From assembly GCA_946414115.1 (NCBI GenBank), contig CAMKNF010000013.1, positions 1 through 22,006 on the forward strand: a stretch of 22,006 nt of DNA, written 5' to 3'. Positions 1 to 7,507 of the stretch are shown in pieces. Source of the DNA: an uncultured Ruminococcus sp. (GTDB taxonomy: Bacteria; Bacillota; Clostridia; Oscillospirales; Acutalibacteraceae). The stretch's first letter is position 1, and every line of letters starts with the position of its first letter. Made by a program: the position numbers and the translations under genes. The notes under the pieces are model-generated. The model was given only the letters and a program-made list of their open reading frames with translations. It was not told the origin of the DNA and searched no databases.

Positions 1-51
1 TCAAGACTGTTCCCTACACTTTATAATTAAACATTGTCAATATATCAAAAT

Positions 52-150
52 TTGTACAGCAAACATACTTTTCCGTACAACACGCACTATTATAAATTCG
101 GAGCGTAGCGACCATTAATTCCTCATTCCTAATTCCGAATTTCGCATTAA
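52..150. repeat. Intergenic repeat-like segment upstream of the small Cys-rich gene
   Basis: Positions 1-274 hold no convincing gene. Two structures are visible. TTGTAC (52-57) and GTACAA (75-80) form an inverted repeat with a 17-base spacer. Around 99-150 a run of short degenerate units (ATTCCTC, ATTCCTA, ATTCCGA, ATTTCGC) follows GGAGCGTAGCGACC. I recall such AATTAGGAATGAGG-type tracts as interspersed intergenic repeats in related Firmicutes, but no second copy lies in this window. Short frames through it are low-complexity and lack a ribosome binding site. Confidence 0.35.
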
Positions 151-274
151 ATTATAGTTTAGCTTCTTGAATGTCAGGCTATTTTTCAGAAATATATACA
201 AGACACAAAAAAACAATGTAACCGAATTATGATTTTGTAATAATATGGTAATGTAAACGAAAGGAGGAAAGCGT

Positions 275-400
275 ATGTGTAACTTTTTCGGAAACGGAAA
301 CGGCAATTGCTGTACTTGGATCATTCTTCTTATCATCATCCTCTGCTGCTGCGGCAACAATGGTTATGACAACAATAACAGCTGCGGTTGCGGTTGCTGA
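275..400 (+). CDS. Very small Cys-rich hydrophobic peptide (41 aa), HCB/YjcZ-like
   Basis: This 41-residue frame starts at an ATG seven bases after a strong AAGGAGG (261-267). Its order is an Asn/Gly-rich N terminus with Cys2, a CC pair at 12-13, a hydrophobic segment WIILLIIIL (15-23), a CCC triplet (24-26), an Asn/Gly stretch and a CGCGC end. Nine of 41 residues are cysteine. Such peptides in Ruminococcaceae are often labelled chorion class high-cysteine HCB protein 13, and the layout resembles YjcZ-type small sporulation or envelope peptides. The function is unknown; a membrane or spore-coat location is inference. A terminator lies 55 bases downstream, so it looks monocistronic. The opposite-strand frame over the same bases is Ala/Val-rich and unlikely to be real. 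Confidence 0.75.
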   Translation: MCNFFGNGNGNCCTWIILLIIILCCCGNNGYDNNNSCGCGC

Positions 401-454
401 TAAATGAGTAACCGTCACTGAAAATAAGCTTTGAGCTGAGGATGTTCATAATAT

Positions 455-480
455 AAGGGCAGACGCTGCGTCTGCCCTTT
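455..480 (+). terminator. Terminator of the small Cys-rich gene
   Basis: A perfect 10-bp stem (AAGGGCAGAC 455-464, GTCTGCCCTT 470-479) closes a GCTGC loop. It lies 55 bases after the stop of the 41-aa gene. The T tract is short (the stem ends in TT and one further T follows), so termination may be only moderate. Confidence 0.7.
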
Positions 481-560
481 CATCTATATGTAGCACAGAA
501 ACACTAAAAATTATAAATATTATTTGAAAATGCAAGAAAACAAGACCAAAATAAAAACAG

Positions 561-593
561 AAAAATCCTCCGAATAAACTTCGGAGAATTTTT
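561..593 (-). terminator. Terminator of dockerin amylase A
   Basis: On the minus strand a 14-bp stem (arms 580-593 and 561-574, one U-G wobble) closes a 5-base loop and ends in five T. It begins about 33 bases after the amylase A stop, as expected for a rho-independent terminator. Confidence 0.85.
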
Positions 594-626
594 CCTTATA
601 TTTATAAAGTGAGACAAATGAGCTGA

Positions 627-3122
627 TTAACCGTTATAGTCAGACCATGAACCGTTTTCGTAAATCTTGTTCATACCGCTGATTGGCAAATCGAGTGTTT
701 TTTTGCTGTCGCTGCCATTATTGAAAATAATGAAAGTAGCGTCACTCGGAACTTCTACACGATAAACATTGTTGCCGAGGCTTTCGGTTGCAACACCCGG
801 CCATGTAGTCATTTTTGTATTGCTGTCGCTCCAGTAATAAGCCATTACCGTACTCCAGTTGTTAGTGTTCTTATAATAGAGGTAATTCTTTGAAGCCGGT
901 TCAGTTGTTTCAGGCTCTGTGGGAGTTTCGCCGCCTGTATATGTTCCGCAGTAGGAGCCTGCATATGTAAGCTCTGCAAGATAATACTGAATAGCAGTTG
1001 CATCCTTGATATTAATCTGACCGTTCTTGTCAACGTCAGCCGCTGTAAGAGCGTCACCGGTGAGCGTACTGCTTTCAGAAGAATGAAGCTGAACTTCCGT
1101 TGCGTCAGAAATTGTTATTACACCGTTTAAGTTAGCGTCGCCGATAAGCACTCTGTTCGAAGGCTGTGTTGTCGGCTGTGTTGCTGTTGTAGCCGGCTGT
1201 GCAGTTGTTGCAGGTACTGTTGTAGGAGCCGAATAGCCCGGCTCTGTGGGATATGTAACATTCTTGCTTTCCTTTGTAAAGGTGTAGGTAGCCGATGTTG
1301 AGTTTGTACCATCTGTAGCGGTAAGAACAACAGTGTACTCTGTTCCGATTGCATCACCTGCGCCGATAGTAAAGGTTGTGTCCTTTGTGTATGTTACAGC
1401 GGCACCGCCGTTGATGCTGTATGTACCCTTTGTTGCATTATCAAGACCGACTGTGATGTCGATTGATTCAGCGGCAAAGTTCTCCCTGGGAGCTTCAATT
1501 GTACTTCTCGGCACTGATGTAGTGTTGTAAACTACAGCGATACCGTCTTCGTTTCCGATTGTACCTTTGATTGTTCCGCCTGAAACAGTGAACGTATTGC
1601 CTGATACCTGATCGGTATATGTACCATCCTTCATCTTGCCGCCGAGGCTTACGCTTACGTCGCCTGCACCCTTTGTGCTTACAATAACAACACCGCTGTT
1701 ACCTCTTACGTTATAGAAGAGTGAGTCACCCGAATTACCGAGGCTTTCGCTCTGACCTACAAAGTGGTTTCTGAAACGGTTAACTTCTGCAACGCAGGTG
1801 TCCATCCAGGTTAATGTTCCGACCTCACCCATCTGTGTCTGTCTGATTTCTTTAGCCATCTGATTCGGGTCTTTTCTTGCGTCGTAACCGTTCTGGTCGT
1901 CGTTAAGTCTTTCGTATGAATAGAAAGGTCTTGCAAAATAAAGACCTGTAGAATCTTTTCTTGAAGCTACGATTGCCCAAGCCTTGTTGATTGTCGAGTC
2001 ATTGCAGTCGTATGAAGAGCCGCCGCCCATATATGTATCGTGAGATTCAGCCCAGAGAACAACCTTGTTGCCCTGACCGTGAGCGTAACCGCAGTAGCCT
2101 GAGTTCGAAGCACCGCCGACCTGACCGTATTTAAGCGAGTTTCTGATGTTATCGCCTGTTGAGTTGTCGGTAACGGACATCTTGCTCAAATAATAATTTT
2201 CAGCCGCATTGCTGTCAATTCTGTTAAGAACCTCACCGTAATAATAAGGTGTAAAGTTCTTTGTGCTCTTTGCATAGCTTGTTGCGCCGTCAAGAACTAC
2301 ATCCCAGAAATCACTTGCAAAAGCAGCGTCATCTTTCGGGGTTTCAATGTGCTTTGCGGCGTCAAATCTGAATCCGTCAGCACCGTTATCTATACATTCC
2401 TTGAGAAGGTTGAGAATCATATTCTGAACCTTTTTGTCACCCGTGTTAAGGTCGGGCATACCCATATTACCCTGAGTAACGTCAAAACGTCCGTCGCTTG
2501 AATGCACCCAGCTTGTACTTATGTGCCAGTAAGAGGGATCTGTGAGCATATCGGGATTCCAGAATGTGCCTACCTGAGGAGAGATATCTCCCATTACATC
2601 TTCAACAGAACCGATTTTCCAGCCCTGAATATTACCCATATGGTTTGCAACAATATCAACTATAACCTTGATTCCGTACTTTTCGGCTTCATCGCACATA
2701 GCCTTGAATTCAGCCTTTGTGCCATACCATGTGTGACCGTTGTCGCAGATTTCTTCGGTTACGGGCTGATAGCTTTTCCACCAGTTGCCGTCGTTTCCGC
2801 CTATACCGTCGGGGATTCCGACATTACCGTAGGCTGTGCCTTCCCAGTAATAGTCCTTCGGCTGTGTTACCGGTGAGGTCTGAACAGCAGTGTAGCCTGC
2901 CGCAGCAATCTGGGGAAGATACTTTTTGATGTTGTTGTACGACCAGTTCCAGCAGTGAAGGATAACGCCTTCCTGAACGTTATCAGGCTGTTCGAAGTCG
3001 ACAGTAGACGAAGCTGCAACTTCACTGCTGCTTGTCGTTACTGCTGAAAATCCGACAACGGATGATGACATTACCAAACCGGCAGCAAGCAACGAGCTGA
3101 TGATTTTCTTACTCCATTTCAT
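627..3122 (-). CDS. Secreted GH13 alpha-amylase A with internal dockerin and C-terminal CBM26
   Basis: Extracellular alpha-amylase (831 aa) that cleaves alpha-1,4 bonds of starch, probably docked to a cohesin scaffold. Order: signal peptide (1-27), GH13 barrel (about 50-440), all-beta C domain (460-530), beta-sandwich module (540-617), Thr/Pro linker (625-655), type I dockerin (658-720), CBM26 (746-831). GH13 regions are intact: DIVANH (156-161), nucleophile Asp254 in GFRFDAAKH, acid/base Glu297 in YYYGEVL, Asp362 in AESHD. The sequence resembles Bacillus subtilis AmyE (GH13_28). The dockerin has two Ca-binding repeats, DANLNGVITISD and DVDKNGQINIKD. I chose the ATG at 3122, eight bases after GGAGA; an upstream in-frame TTG at 3137 would put the ribosome site inside the gene. 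The position of the dockerin before the CBM is less common than a terminal one. Confidence 0.95.
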   Translation of the reverse strand: MKWSKKIISSLLAAGLVMSSSVVGFSAVTTSSSEVAASSTVDFEQPDNVQEGVILHCWNWSYNNIKKYLPQIAAAGYTAVQTSPVTQPKDYYWEGTAYGNVGIPDGIGGNDGNWWKSYQPVTEEICDNGHTWYGTKAEFKAMCDEAEKYGIKVIVDIVANHMGNIQGWKIGSVEDVMGDISPQVGTFWNPDMLTDPSYWHISTSWVHSSDGRFDVTQGNMGMPDLNTGDKKVQNMILNLLKECIDNGADGFRFDAAKHIETPKDDAAFASDFWDVVLDGATSYAKSTKNFTPYYYGEVLNRIDSNAAENYYLSKMSVTDNSTGDNIRNSLKYGQVGGASNSGYCGYAHGQGNKVVLWAESHDTYMGGGSSYDCNDSTINKAWAIVASRKDSTGLYFARPFYSYERLNDDQNGYDARKDPNQMAKEIRQTQMGEVGTLTWMDTCVAEVNRFRNHFVGQSESLGNSGDSLFYNVRGNSGVVIVSTKGAGDVSVSLGGKMKDGTYTDQVSGNTFTVSGGTIKGTIGNEDGIAVVYNTTSVPRSTIEAPRENFAAESIDITVGLDNATKGTYSINGGAAVTYTKDTTFTIGAGDAIGTEYTVVLTATDGTNSTSATYTFTKESKNVTYPTEPGYSAPTTVPATTAQPATTATQPTTQPSNRVLIGDANLNGVITISDATEVQLHSSESSTLTGDALTAADVDKNGQINIKDATAIQYYLAELTYAGSYCGTYTGGETPTEPETTEPASKNYLYYKNTNNWSTVMAYYWSDSNTKMTTWPGVATESLGNNVYRVEVPSDATFIIFNNGSDSKKTLDLPISGMNKIYENGSWSDYNG

Positions 3123-3150
3123 TTTTAATTTCTCCAACTTCTAAAATTTC

Positions 3151-3215
3151 GACAAGATTTGACTCTTGTCATACCTTGACTATTATATTATAATATATTT
3201 GAAATATCTTGTACT
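3151..3215 (-). promoter_or_regulatory. Amylase A promoter and 5' leader dyad
   Basis: In the amylase A/araC divergent region the palindrome ATATTATAATAT (3185-3196) supplies a TATAAT on both strands. For amylase A it lies at 3187-3192, with only a weak -35 (AGTACA, 3210-3215, 17-base spacing), as expected if an activator is needed. Between promoter and start, GACAAGA (3151-3157) and TCTTGTC (3164-3170) form a perfect 7-bp inverted repeat, either a leader hairpin or an operator. This is pattern evidence only. Confidence 0.4.
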
Positions 3216-3259
3216 AAAATATTCATTAGTGATACTATCCTATTTTATTTGAGGCTTTT

Positions 3260-4165
3260 ATGAAAAAAATCATTGAAAATCCGAATGACGAAGAGACTGA
3301 AATTAAGGAATCGGATATGCCTTTCCGATATTATCAATTTGACTATTCCGACGGCTTTTCGGGATTTCAGTTTCACTGGCACGAAGAAATTGAAATACAC
3401 TATGTTGTCAGCGGAAGCGGAAGCTTCTTTATCGATGACACCGAATACAACGTCGGGAAAGGCGATATTATCTTTATTGCTCCCAGAATTATTCACAGCG
3501 GAAAATCTGAAAACAACAACCTTATTGATATTTGCTATATTGTTGATAACGACTACCTAATGTCTAAAAACAATGAATACAACACCGATAAATTCTTTAC
3601 CGGGCTGATTAACACAAAGGTGGAATTACCTGTTATACATATGCAAAACGAGGGATATGAGCAGTTGAGAACGCCTCTGCACCTGATAGATTCCTGCGTT
3701 GAAAGGCGAGGACCGTTTTTTCAGCTTGAAATCAAACGTAATTTATTCGACTTTTTTATTGAGCTGTACAAGAACAATTATCTTTCTATGTCGTCACAGT
3801 CGTCAAACCACATTGAAACAAAAAGCATTGTAAAACAGTCCATCAGCTATATTCAGCAGAATGCATCGGGCAAGCTTACGATTGACGAAATTGCTTCGCA
3901 CGTTGGATTAAGCTCAAGCTACTTTATGAAGCTGTTTAAGGAATGCACAAAAATGACCTGCGTTGAATACATAAAAATTCTTCGTCTAAACAACGCCGCA
4001 AATATGCTGAAAGAAACCGATGAAAGCATTTTGCAGATTGCTCACACCTGCGGATTCTTTAACCTTTCGCTTTTTAACAGAGAATTTAAAAGATACTATT
4101 CTATCACGCCGAGTCTGTACAGAAAAAAATATAAAATGTCAGAAATTGATTTTATCACTTTTTAG
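3260..4165 (+). CDS. AraC-family transcriptional regulator with N-terminal cupin
   Basis: A cytoplasmic DNA-binding regulator of 301 aa. The N-terminal sensing half is a cupin barrel (about 20-100) with the HWHEEIEI motif at 39-46, typical of sugar-responsive AraC proteins. A mixed linker follows. The C-terminal half carries the two AraC helix-turn-helix motifs: LTIDEIASHVGLSSSYFMKLFKE (206-228, shown in two parts here as LTIDEIASHVG and LSSSYFMKLFKE) and a second at about 256-290 ending in the family's FNREFKRYYSITPSLYR-like tail. GAGG stands seven bases before the ATG. It is divergent from amylase A and convergent with amylase B, so control of starch genes is the natural inference. Ligand and targets are not visible in the sequence. 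Confidence 0.92.
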   Translation: MKKIIENPNDEETEIKESDMPFRYYQFDYSDGFSGFQFHWHEEIEIHYVVSGSGSFFIDDTEYNVGKGDIIFIAPRIIHSGKSENNNLIDICYIVDNDYLMSKNNEYNTDKFFTGLINTKVELPVIHMQNEGYEQLRTPLHLIDSCVERRGPFFQLEIKRNLFDFFIELYKNNYLSMSSQSSNHIETKSIVKQSISYIQQNASGKLTIDEIASHVGLSSSYFMKLFKECTKMTCVEYIKILRLNNAANMLKETDESILQIAHTCGFFNLSLFNREFKRYYSITPSLYRKKYKMSEIDFITF

Positions 4166-4176
4166 CGCACAAAATT

Positions 4177-4210
4177 CCCCCGAAGCTAATAACTTCGGGG
4201 GACAATTTTT
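4177..4210. terminator. Bidirectional terminator between araC-type gene and amylase B
   Basis: A perfect 9-bp GC-rich stem (CCCCCGAAG 4177-4185, CTTCGGGGG 4193-4201) closes a 7-base loop. It is followed on the plus strand by ACAATTTTTT and on the minus strand by AATTTTGTG. It sits 12 bases after the regulator stop and 36 bases beyond the amylase B stop, so it can serve both convergent genes. Confidence 0.85.
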
Positions 4211-4237
4211 TAATATTAAATTTAACCTGATTTATAT

Positions 4238-7213
4238 TCAGCCGTTATATGTTGACCAGCTGCCGTTTTTGTAAATCTTGTTTGCACCGCTGAGTGTGAT
4301 GGTTGAGGTCTGATTACTGCCGTTATTGCTAAAAATGATATACGTTGCATCTGACGGATACTTTGTGCGATAAACGTTATTACCTACGCTTTCCATATCT
4401 ACGCCGGGCCATTCAGCCAGCATTGTATTACCGTCACTCCAGTAATAAGCATTTACACTGCTCCAGCCGTTTGAATTGTAGTAATATACATAATCGCCTG
4501 CCGGAGCTGTTGTTGACGGAACATCTCCGCTGTAATCACTCCATGAACCGTTTTCGTAAATCTTGTTGTAACCTTCAATTTTCAGGGTGCCTGTTTTATT
4601 GTTTCCGCCGTCATTGAAGATTACATAAGTTGCCTCACTCGGAACTTCAACACGGTATGTGTTATTACCAACGCTTGTTGTGTCAACGCCGGGCCATTTA
4701 GTTAATGATGTATTATCATCGCTCCAGTAGTAAGCCTTTACTGTGCCCCAACCATTAGTATTCTTGTAGTAGAGATATTTGACCGAAGGTGCAGTTGTAG
4801 GCTGGGTTGTAGGGGTTTCTCCTCCTGCATATTCTCCGCAATGTCTGGCTAATTCAGTTAAACCAACGAGGTAATACTGAATTGCTGTAGCATCCTTGAT
4901 ATTTATTGTACCGTTCTTATCAGTGTCTGCCGCAATGACATTATCGCCTGTTAAAGCTTTATACTCACTGATATGGTACTGAATTTCAGTAGCGTCGCTG
5001 ATTGTGATTGTACCGTCAAGGTTAGTGTCACCGATAAGCACCTTATCAGCAGGAACTGTTGTTGCAGGCACGGTTGTCGGTGCAACTGTTGTAGGCTGTG
5101 TTGTAGCGGGCTGTGCTGTTGTAGGTTGTGTTGTGGGAGCGGCTGTTGTTGCCGGAGTTTGAGTGTACTCTTCCCAGCTGTGGTTAGCTCTCATAATCAT
5201 TGTTTTTCCGTTAAGAGCCATACCTGTTTCACCGTCGGCAGGATAACGATTTGATGTAGCGTTCTTGCTCTCGGTTAAGATTACATATCCGTTAGCGAGC
5301 TCCTCGGGAACTTCAACAACATAGTAGCCTGTTGCTGAATCCTTTGTCATCTGCACACCCGGCCAGTCACCGTTAGTAATCATTAATTCATCATAAATAT
5401 ACGCATATGCGCTTGACCAGTTGTAGGAAGAATTATCAAAGTAAACCTTCTGAACAAGGCTCGGGTCAGACTTTGTGTATGTGTATGTCTGAACATCAGA
5501 GGTTGTTGTGCCGTCAGTTGCTTTTACCGATACAGTTGTCTTTGTGCCGTAAGCAAGACCTGAACCGATTGTGATTGTCTTGCCGTCTGTAAAGCTTGTG
5601 TATGAACCGCCGTTAATTGAGTACTGACCGCTTGTTGCGTTTTTATAGTTGAGTGTGAGTGTTAATGTGTTTGTCTTGTAAGTCTTTGAACCGGGAGTTA
5701 CGGAAGCAGAAGGACCTGCAGGCTTGGGATTGTAAACAACAGCTACGCCTGTACTGCCGATGTTACCGCTGATTTTACCGTTTGATACTGTAAATGTGTT
5801 GCCTGTAATCTGGTCTGTGTAAGTACCTGCTGCCATTTTGTGTGCAGTTACGCTTACTGATGCTGAAGAACCGCCGCAGTTTACAAGAACAACGCCCTCT
5901 GTGCCACGCTCATTATATGCGATTGAGCCGCTTGCAGACAAGTATTCTGTCTGTCCTGCAAAGTAGTTTTTGAACCGGTTTACAGCCTTAACCTCTTTAT
6001 CGGACCATGCTGTAATTCCTGCTGTTCCGAGCATTGCGCTTGTACTTGTCGGGCGAGCCATATACATACCGCAGACATCTGCTCTTGAACCTACTATAGC
6101 CCATGTCTTTTTAAGAACAGTATCACTTAATCTGCTTGATGTATTGTTTGCATATGTATCGTGTGATTCGTTCCAGAAAACGCATTTTGAGCCATCTGCT
6201 TTAGAGCCGTCATCAAAATTAAAATCCGATCTTGTTGCTCCCGATGCATTGCCGCTGTTTACTGCGTTTCTGATTGAGTTTGAAACCGGGCTCTGCGTAA
6301 CGCTCATATATTGCATATACGAGTTAAGCACAGTCTGCCCGTTAGAGGTATCGTTCGAACCGGTAGGTTTATCAAGAATCTCTCCGTAATAATAAGGAGT
6401 AATTCCTCTTGTGCTCTTTGCGTAGCTTGTAGTTGCATTTAAAACATTTGGCCAAAACTGGCTTGCATAGCTGTTGTCAACAGGAGTTTCAATATGCTTT
6501 GCACCGTCAAAACGGAATCCGTCGGCACCTGCATCAATGCACTCCTTGAGAAATTTTATTGCATAATTCTGCACCTTTGAATTGCCTGTATTCAAATCGG
6601 GAACTCCATCCATACAAAACTGCGTAATATCCCAGCGGGATTCATACCAGCTGTTTTTCGAGATGTCATGCCAGCAATCCGAGTCGTTACGAAGGTCGCT
6701 TGATACCATAGTAGAAATCGTGTTTCCGCTGTTATTGTTGCCCGTATGGTTCAATACGGCGTCAACAATAACCTTCACGCCGTACTTGTGAGCTTCTGTA
6801 CACATAGCCTTAAAGTCGCTTGCTGTACCAAGTGCGTTGTAAGATTTTGTTTCAATGTTAAACGCAATCGGCTGATAATAAACCCACCAGCTGTTTTTCA
6901 CTGTGCTGTAGCTTGCCGTTGTTGTTTCTTTTGTTGCCTGAATAGGTGATGTCTGAATTGCAGAGAAGCCCTGTTCTGCAATTTTTGCCATGTTGCTTTT
7001 AATGTTGTTGAAGCTCCAGTTCCAGCACTGAAGAATCTGTCCGTCCTGTACATCATCTACAAGACCGTAATCTGCTCCAGTTTCTACGGAAGTAGCCTGA
7101 GCAGAAACCTCTGCGGTTTCGGTTGTTCTTGCCTCAGCAACAAAGCCGGCTGCGGTAAGGCAAGAAAGCGTCATACATAATGCGAGTATAACGCTCATGA
7201 TTTTTTTGCTCAA
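4238..7213 (-). CDS. Secreted GH13 alpha-amylase B with internal dockerin and three starch-binding modules
   Basis: Extracellular alpha-amylase (991 aa), a larger paralogue of amylase A. Order: signal peptide (1-28), GH13 barrel (about 56-420), C domain (425-495), beta-sandwich module (500-580), divergent CBM26-like module (589-684), Thr/Pro linker (685-722), type I dockerin (724-787), then two CBM26 copies (812-895, 907-991). Catalytic set: DAVLNH (151-156), Asp236 in GFRFDGAKH, Glu278 in YYYGEIL, Asp352 in NESHD. The catalytic part resembles B. subtilis AmyE (GH13_28). Dockerin repeats are DTNLDGTITISD and DTDKNGTINIKD. I prefer the TTG at 7213: AGGAG ends eight bases upstream of it, whereas a GTG three codons earlier overlaps that AGGAG and the next ATG (codon 6) is too far. 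Three binding modules suggest raw or granular starch as target (inference). Confidence 0.95.
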   Translation of the reverse strand: MSKKIMSVILALCMTLSCLTAAGFVAEARTTETAEVSAQATSVETGADYGLVDDVQDGQILQCWNWSFNNIKSNMAKIAEQGFSAIQTSPIQATKETTTASYSTVKNSWWVYYQPIAFNIETKSYNALGTASDFKAMCTEAHKYGVKVIVDAVLNHTGNNNSGNTISTMVSSDLRNDSDCWHDISKNSWYESRWDITQFCMDGVPDLNTGNSKVQNYAIKFLKECIDAGADGFRFDGAKHIETPVDNSYASQFWPNVLNATTSYAKSTRGITPYYYGEILDKPTGSNDTSNGQTVLNSYMQYMSVTQSPVSNSIRNAVNSGNASGATRSDFNFDDGSKADGSKCVFWNESHDTYANNTSSRLSDTVLKKTWAIVGSRADVCGMYMARPTSTSAMLGTAGITAWSDKEVKAVNRFKNYFAGQTEYLSASGSIAYNERGTEGVVLVNCGGSSASVSVTAHKMAAGTYTDQITGNTFTVSNGKISGNIGSTGVAVVYNPKPAGPSASVTPGSKTYKTNTLTLTLNYKNATSGQYSINGGSYTSFTDGKTITIGSGLAYGTKTTVSVKATDGTTTSDVQTYTYTKSDPSLVQKVYFDNSSYNWSSAYAYIYDELMITNGDWPGVQMTKDSATGYYVVEVPEELANGYVILTESKNATSNRYPADGETGMALNGKTMIMRANHSWEEYTQTPATTAAPTTQPTTAQPATTQPTTVAPTTVPATTVPADKVLIGDTNLDGTITISDATEIQYHISEYKALTGDNVIAADTDKNGTINIKDATAIQYYLVGLTELARHCGEYAGGETPTTQPTTAPSVKYLYYKNTNGWGTVKAYYWSDDNTSLTKWPGVDTTSVGNNTYRVEVPSEATYVIFNDGGNNKTGTLKIEGYNKIYENGSWSDYSGDVPSTTAPAGDYVYYYNSNGWSSVNAYYWSDGNTMLAEWPGVDMESVGNNVYRTKYPSDATYIIFSNNGSNQTSTITLSGANKIYKNGSWSTYNG

Positions 7214-7241
7214 TTGTCTCACTCCTAAATATAATTACCTT

Positions 7242-7290
7242 GGAACTGCCGTTACAGTCCCATAAAAGGGCAATCAGCATATAATCGCCC
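7242..7290 (-). promoter_or_regulatory. Two stem-loops in the amylase B leader
   Basis: On the minus strand, two 7-bp hairpins lie between the predicted start of transcription and the ribosome site. The first (7268-7290) has arms GGGCGAT and ATTGCCC and is followed by TTTTAT. The second (7242-7261) has arms GGGACTG and CAGTTCC. Each has one G-U wobble. They could stabilise the mRNA or act as a leader control element; no known riboswitch is recognised. Confidence 0.45.
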
Positions 7291-7301
7291 ATTTCAAATT
7301 A

Positions 7302-7330
7302 ATAATAACAAAATAATAATACTTAATCAA
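7302..7330 (-). promoter_or_regulatory. Predicted sigma-A promoter of amylase B
   Basis: Minus strand: -35 TTGATT (7325-7330), 17-base spacer, -10 TATTAT (7302-7307). This puts transcription start near 7294 and gives a leader of about 80 bases that contains both stem-loops. Confidence 0.5.
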
Positions 7331-7423
7331 CGCACTAACTGCACAATAATGTATTTTTCTTTTTAGTAAATATGCCATATTATGTATTTTTTATGGTTTA
7401 TCGTGTACAAACTTATTGCAATT

Positions 7424-7479
7424 TATGCATATATTGTCAACAACATTCTGCGTTTTTGTTGCATATATTATATTGTCAA
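7424..7479 (-). promoter_or_regulatory. Direct repeat upstream of the amylase B promoter
   Basis: On the minus strand TTGACAATAT followed by ATGCA occurs twice, beginning at 7479 and 7440, the first copy with five extra bases (AATAT) inserted. The copies are 39 bases apart in the same orientation, upstream of the predicted promoter. AraC-family activators commonly bind direct repeats, so this is a candidate activator site. Neither TTGACA has a good -10 at normal spacing. Confidence 0.35.
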
Positions 7480-7507
7480 AATTGCCGAAATTCACTCCAA
7501 AAGTACG

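Noticed and set aside
1..25. TTCCCTACAC near the left end, matching ten bases of the Illumina adapter
   Set aside because: Bases on both sides diverge from the adapter, and a ten-base match is not surprising by chance in 22 kb.
2502..2929. Open frames on the plus strand inside amylase A, and similar ones inside amylase B
   Set aside because: They lie antisense to strongly conserved GH13 sequence, have no ribosome site and no recognisable domain.
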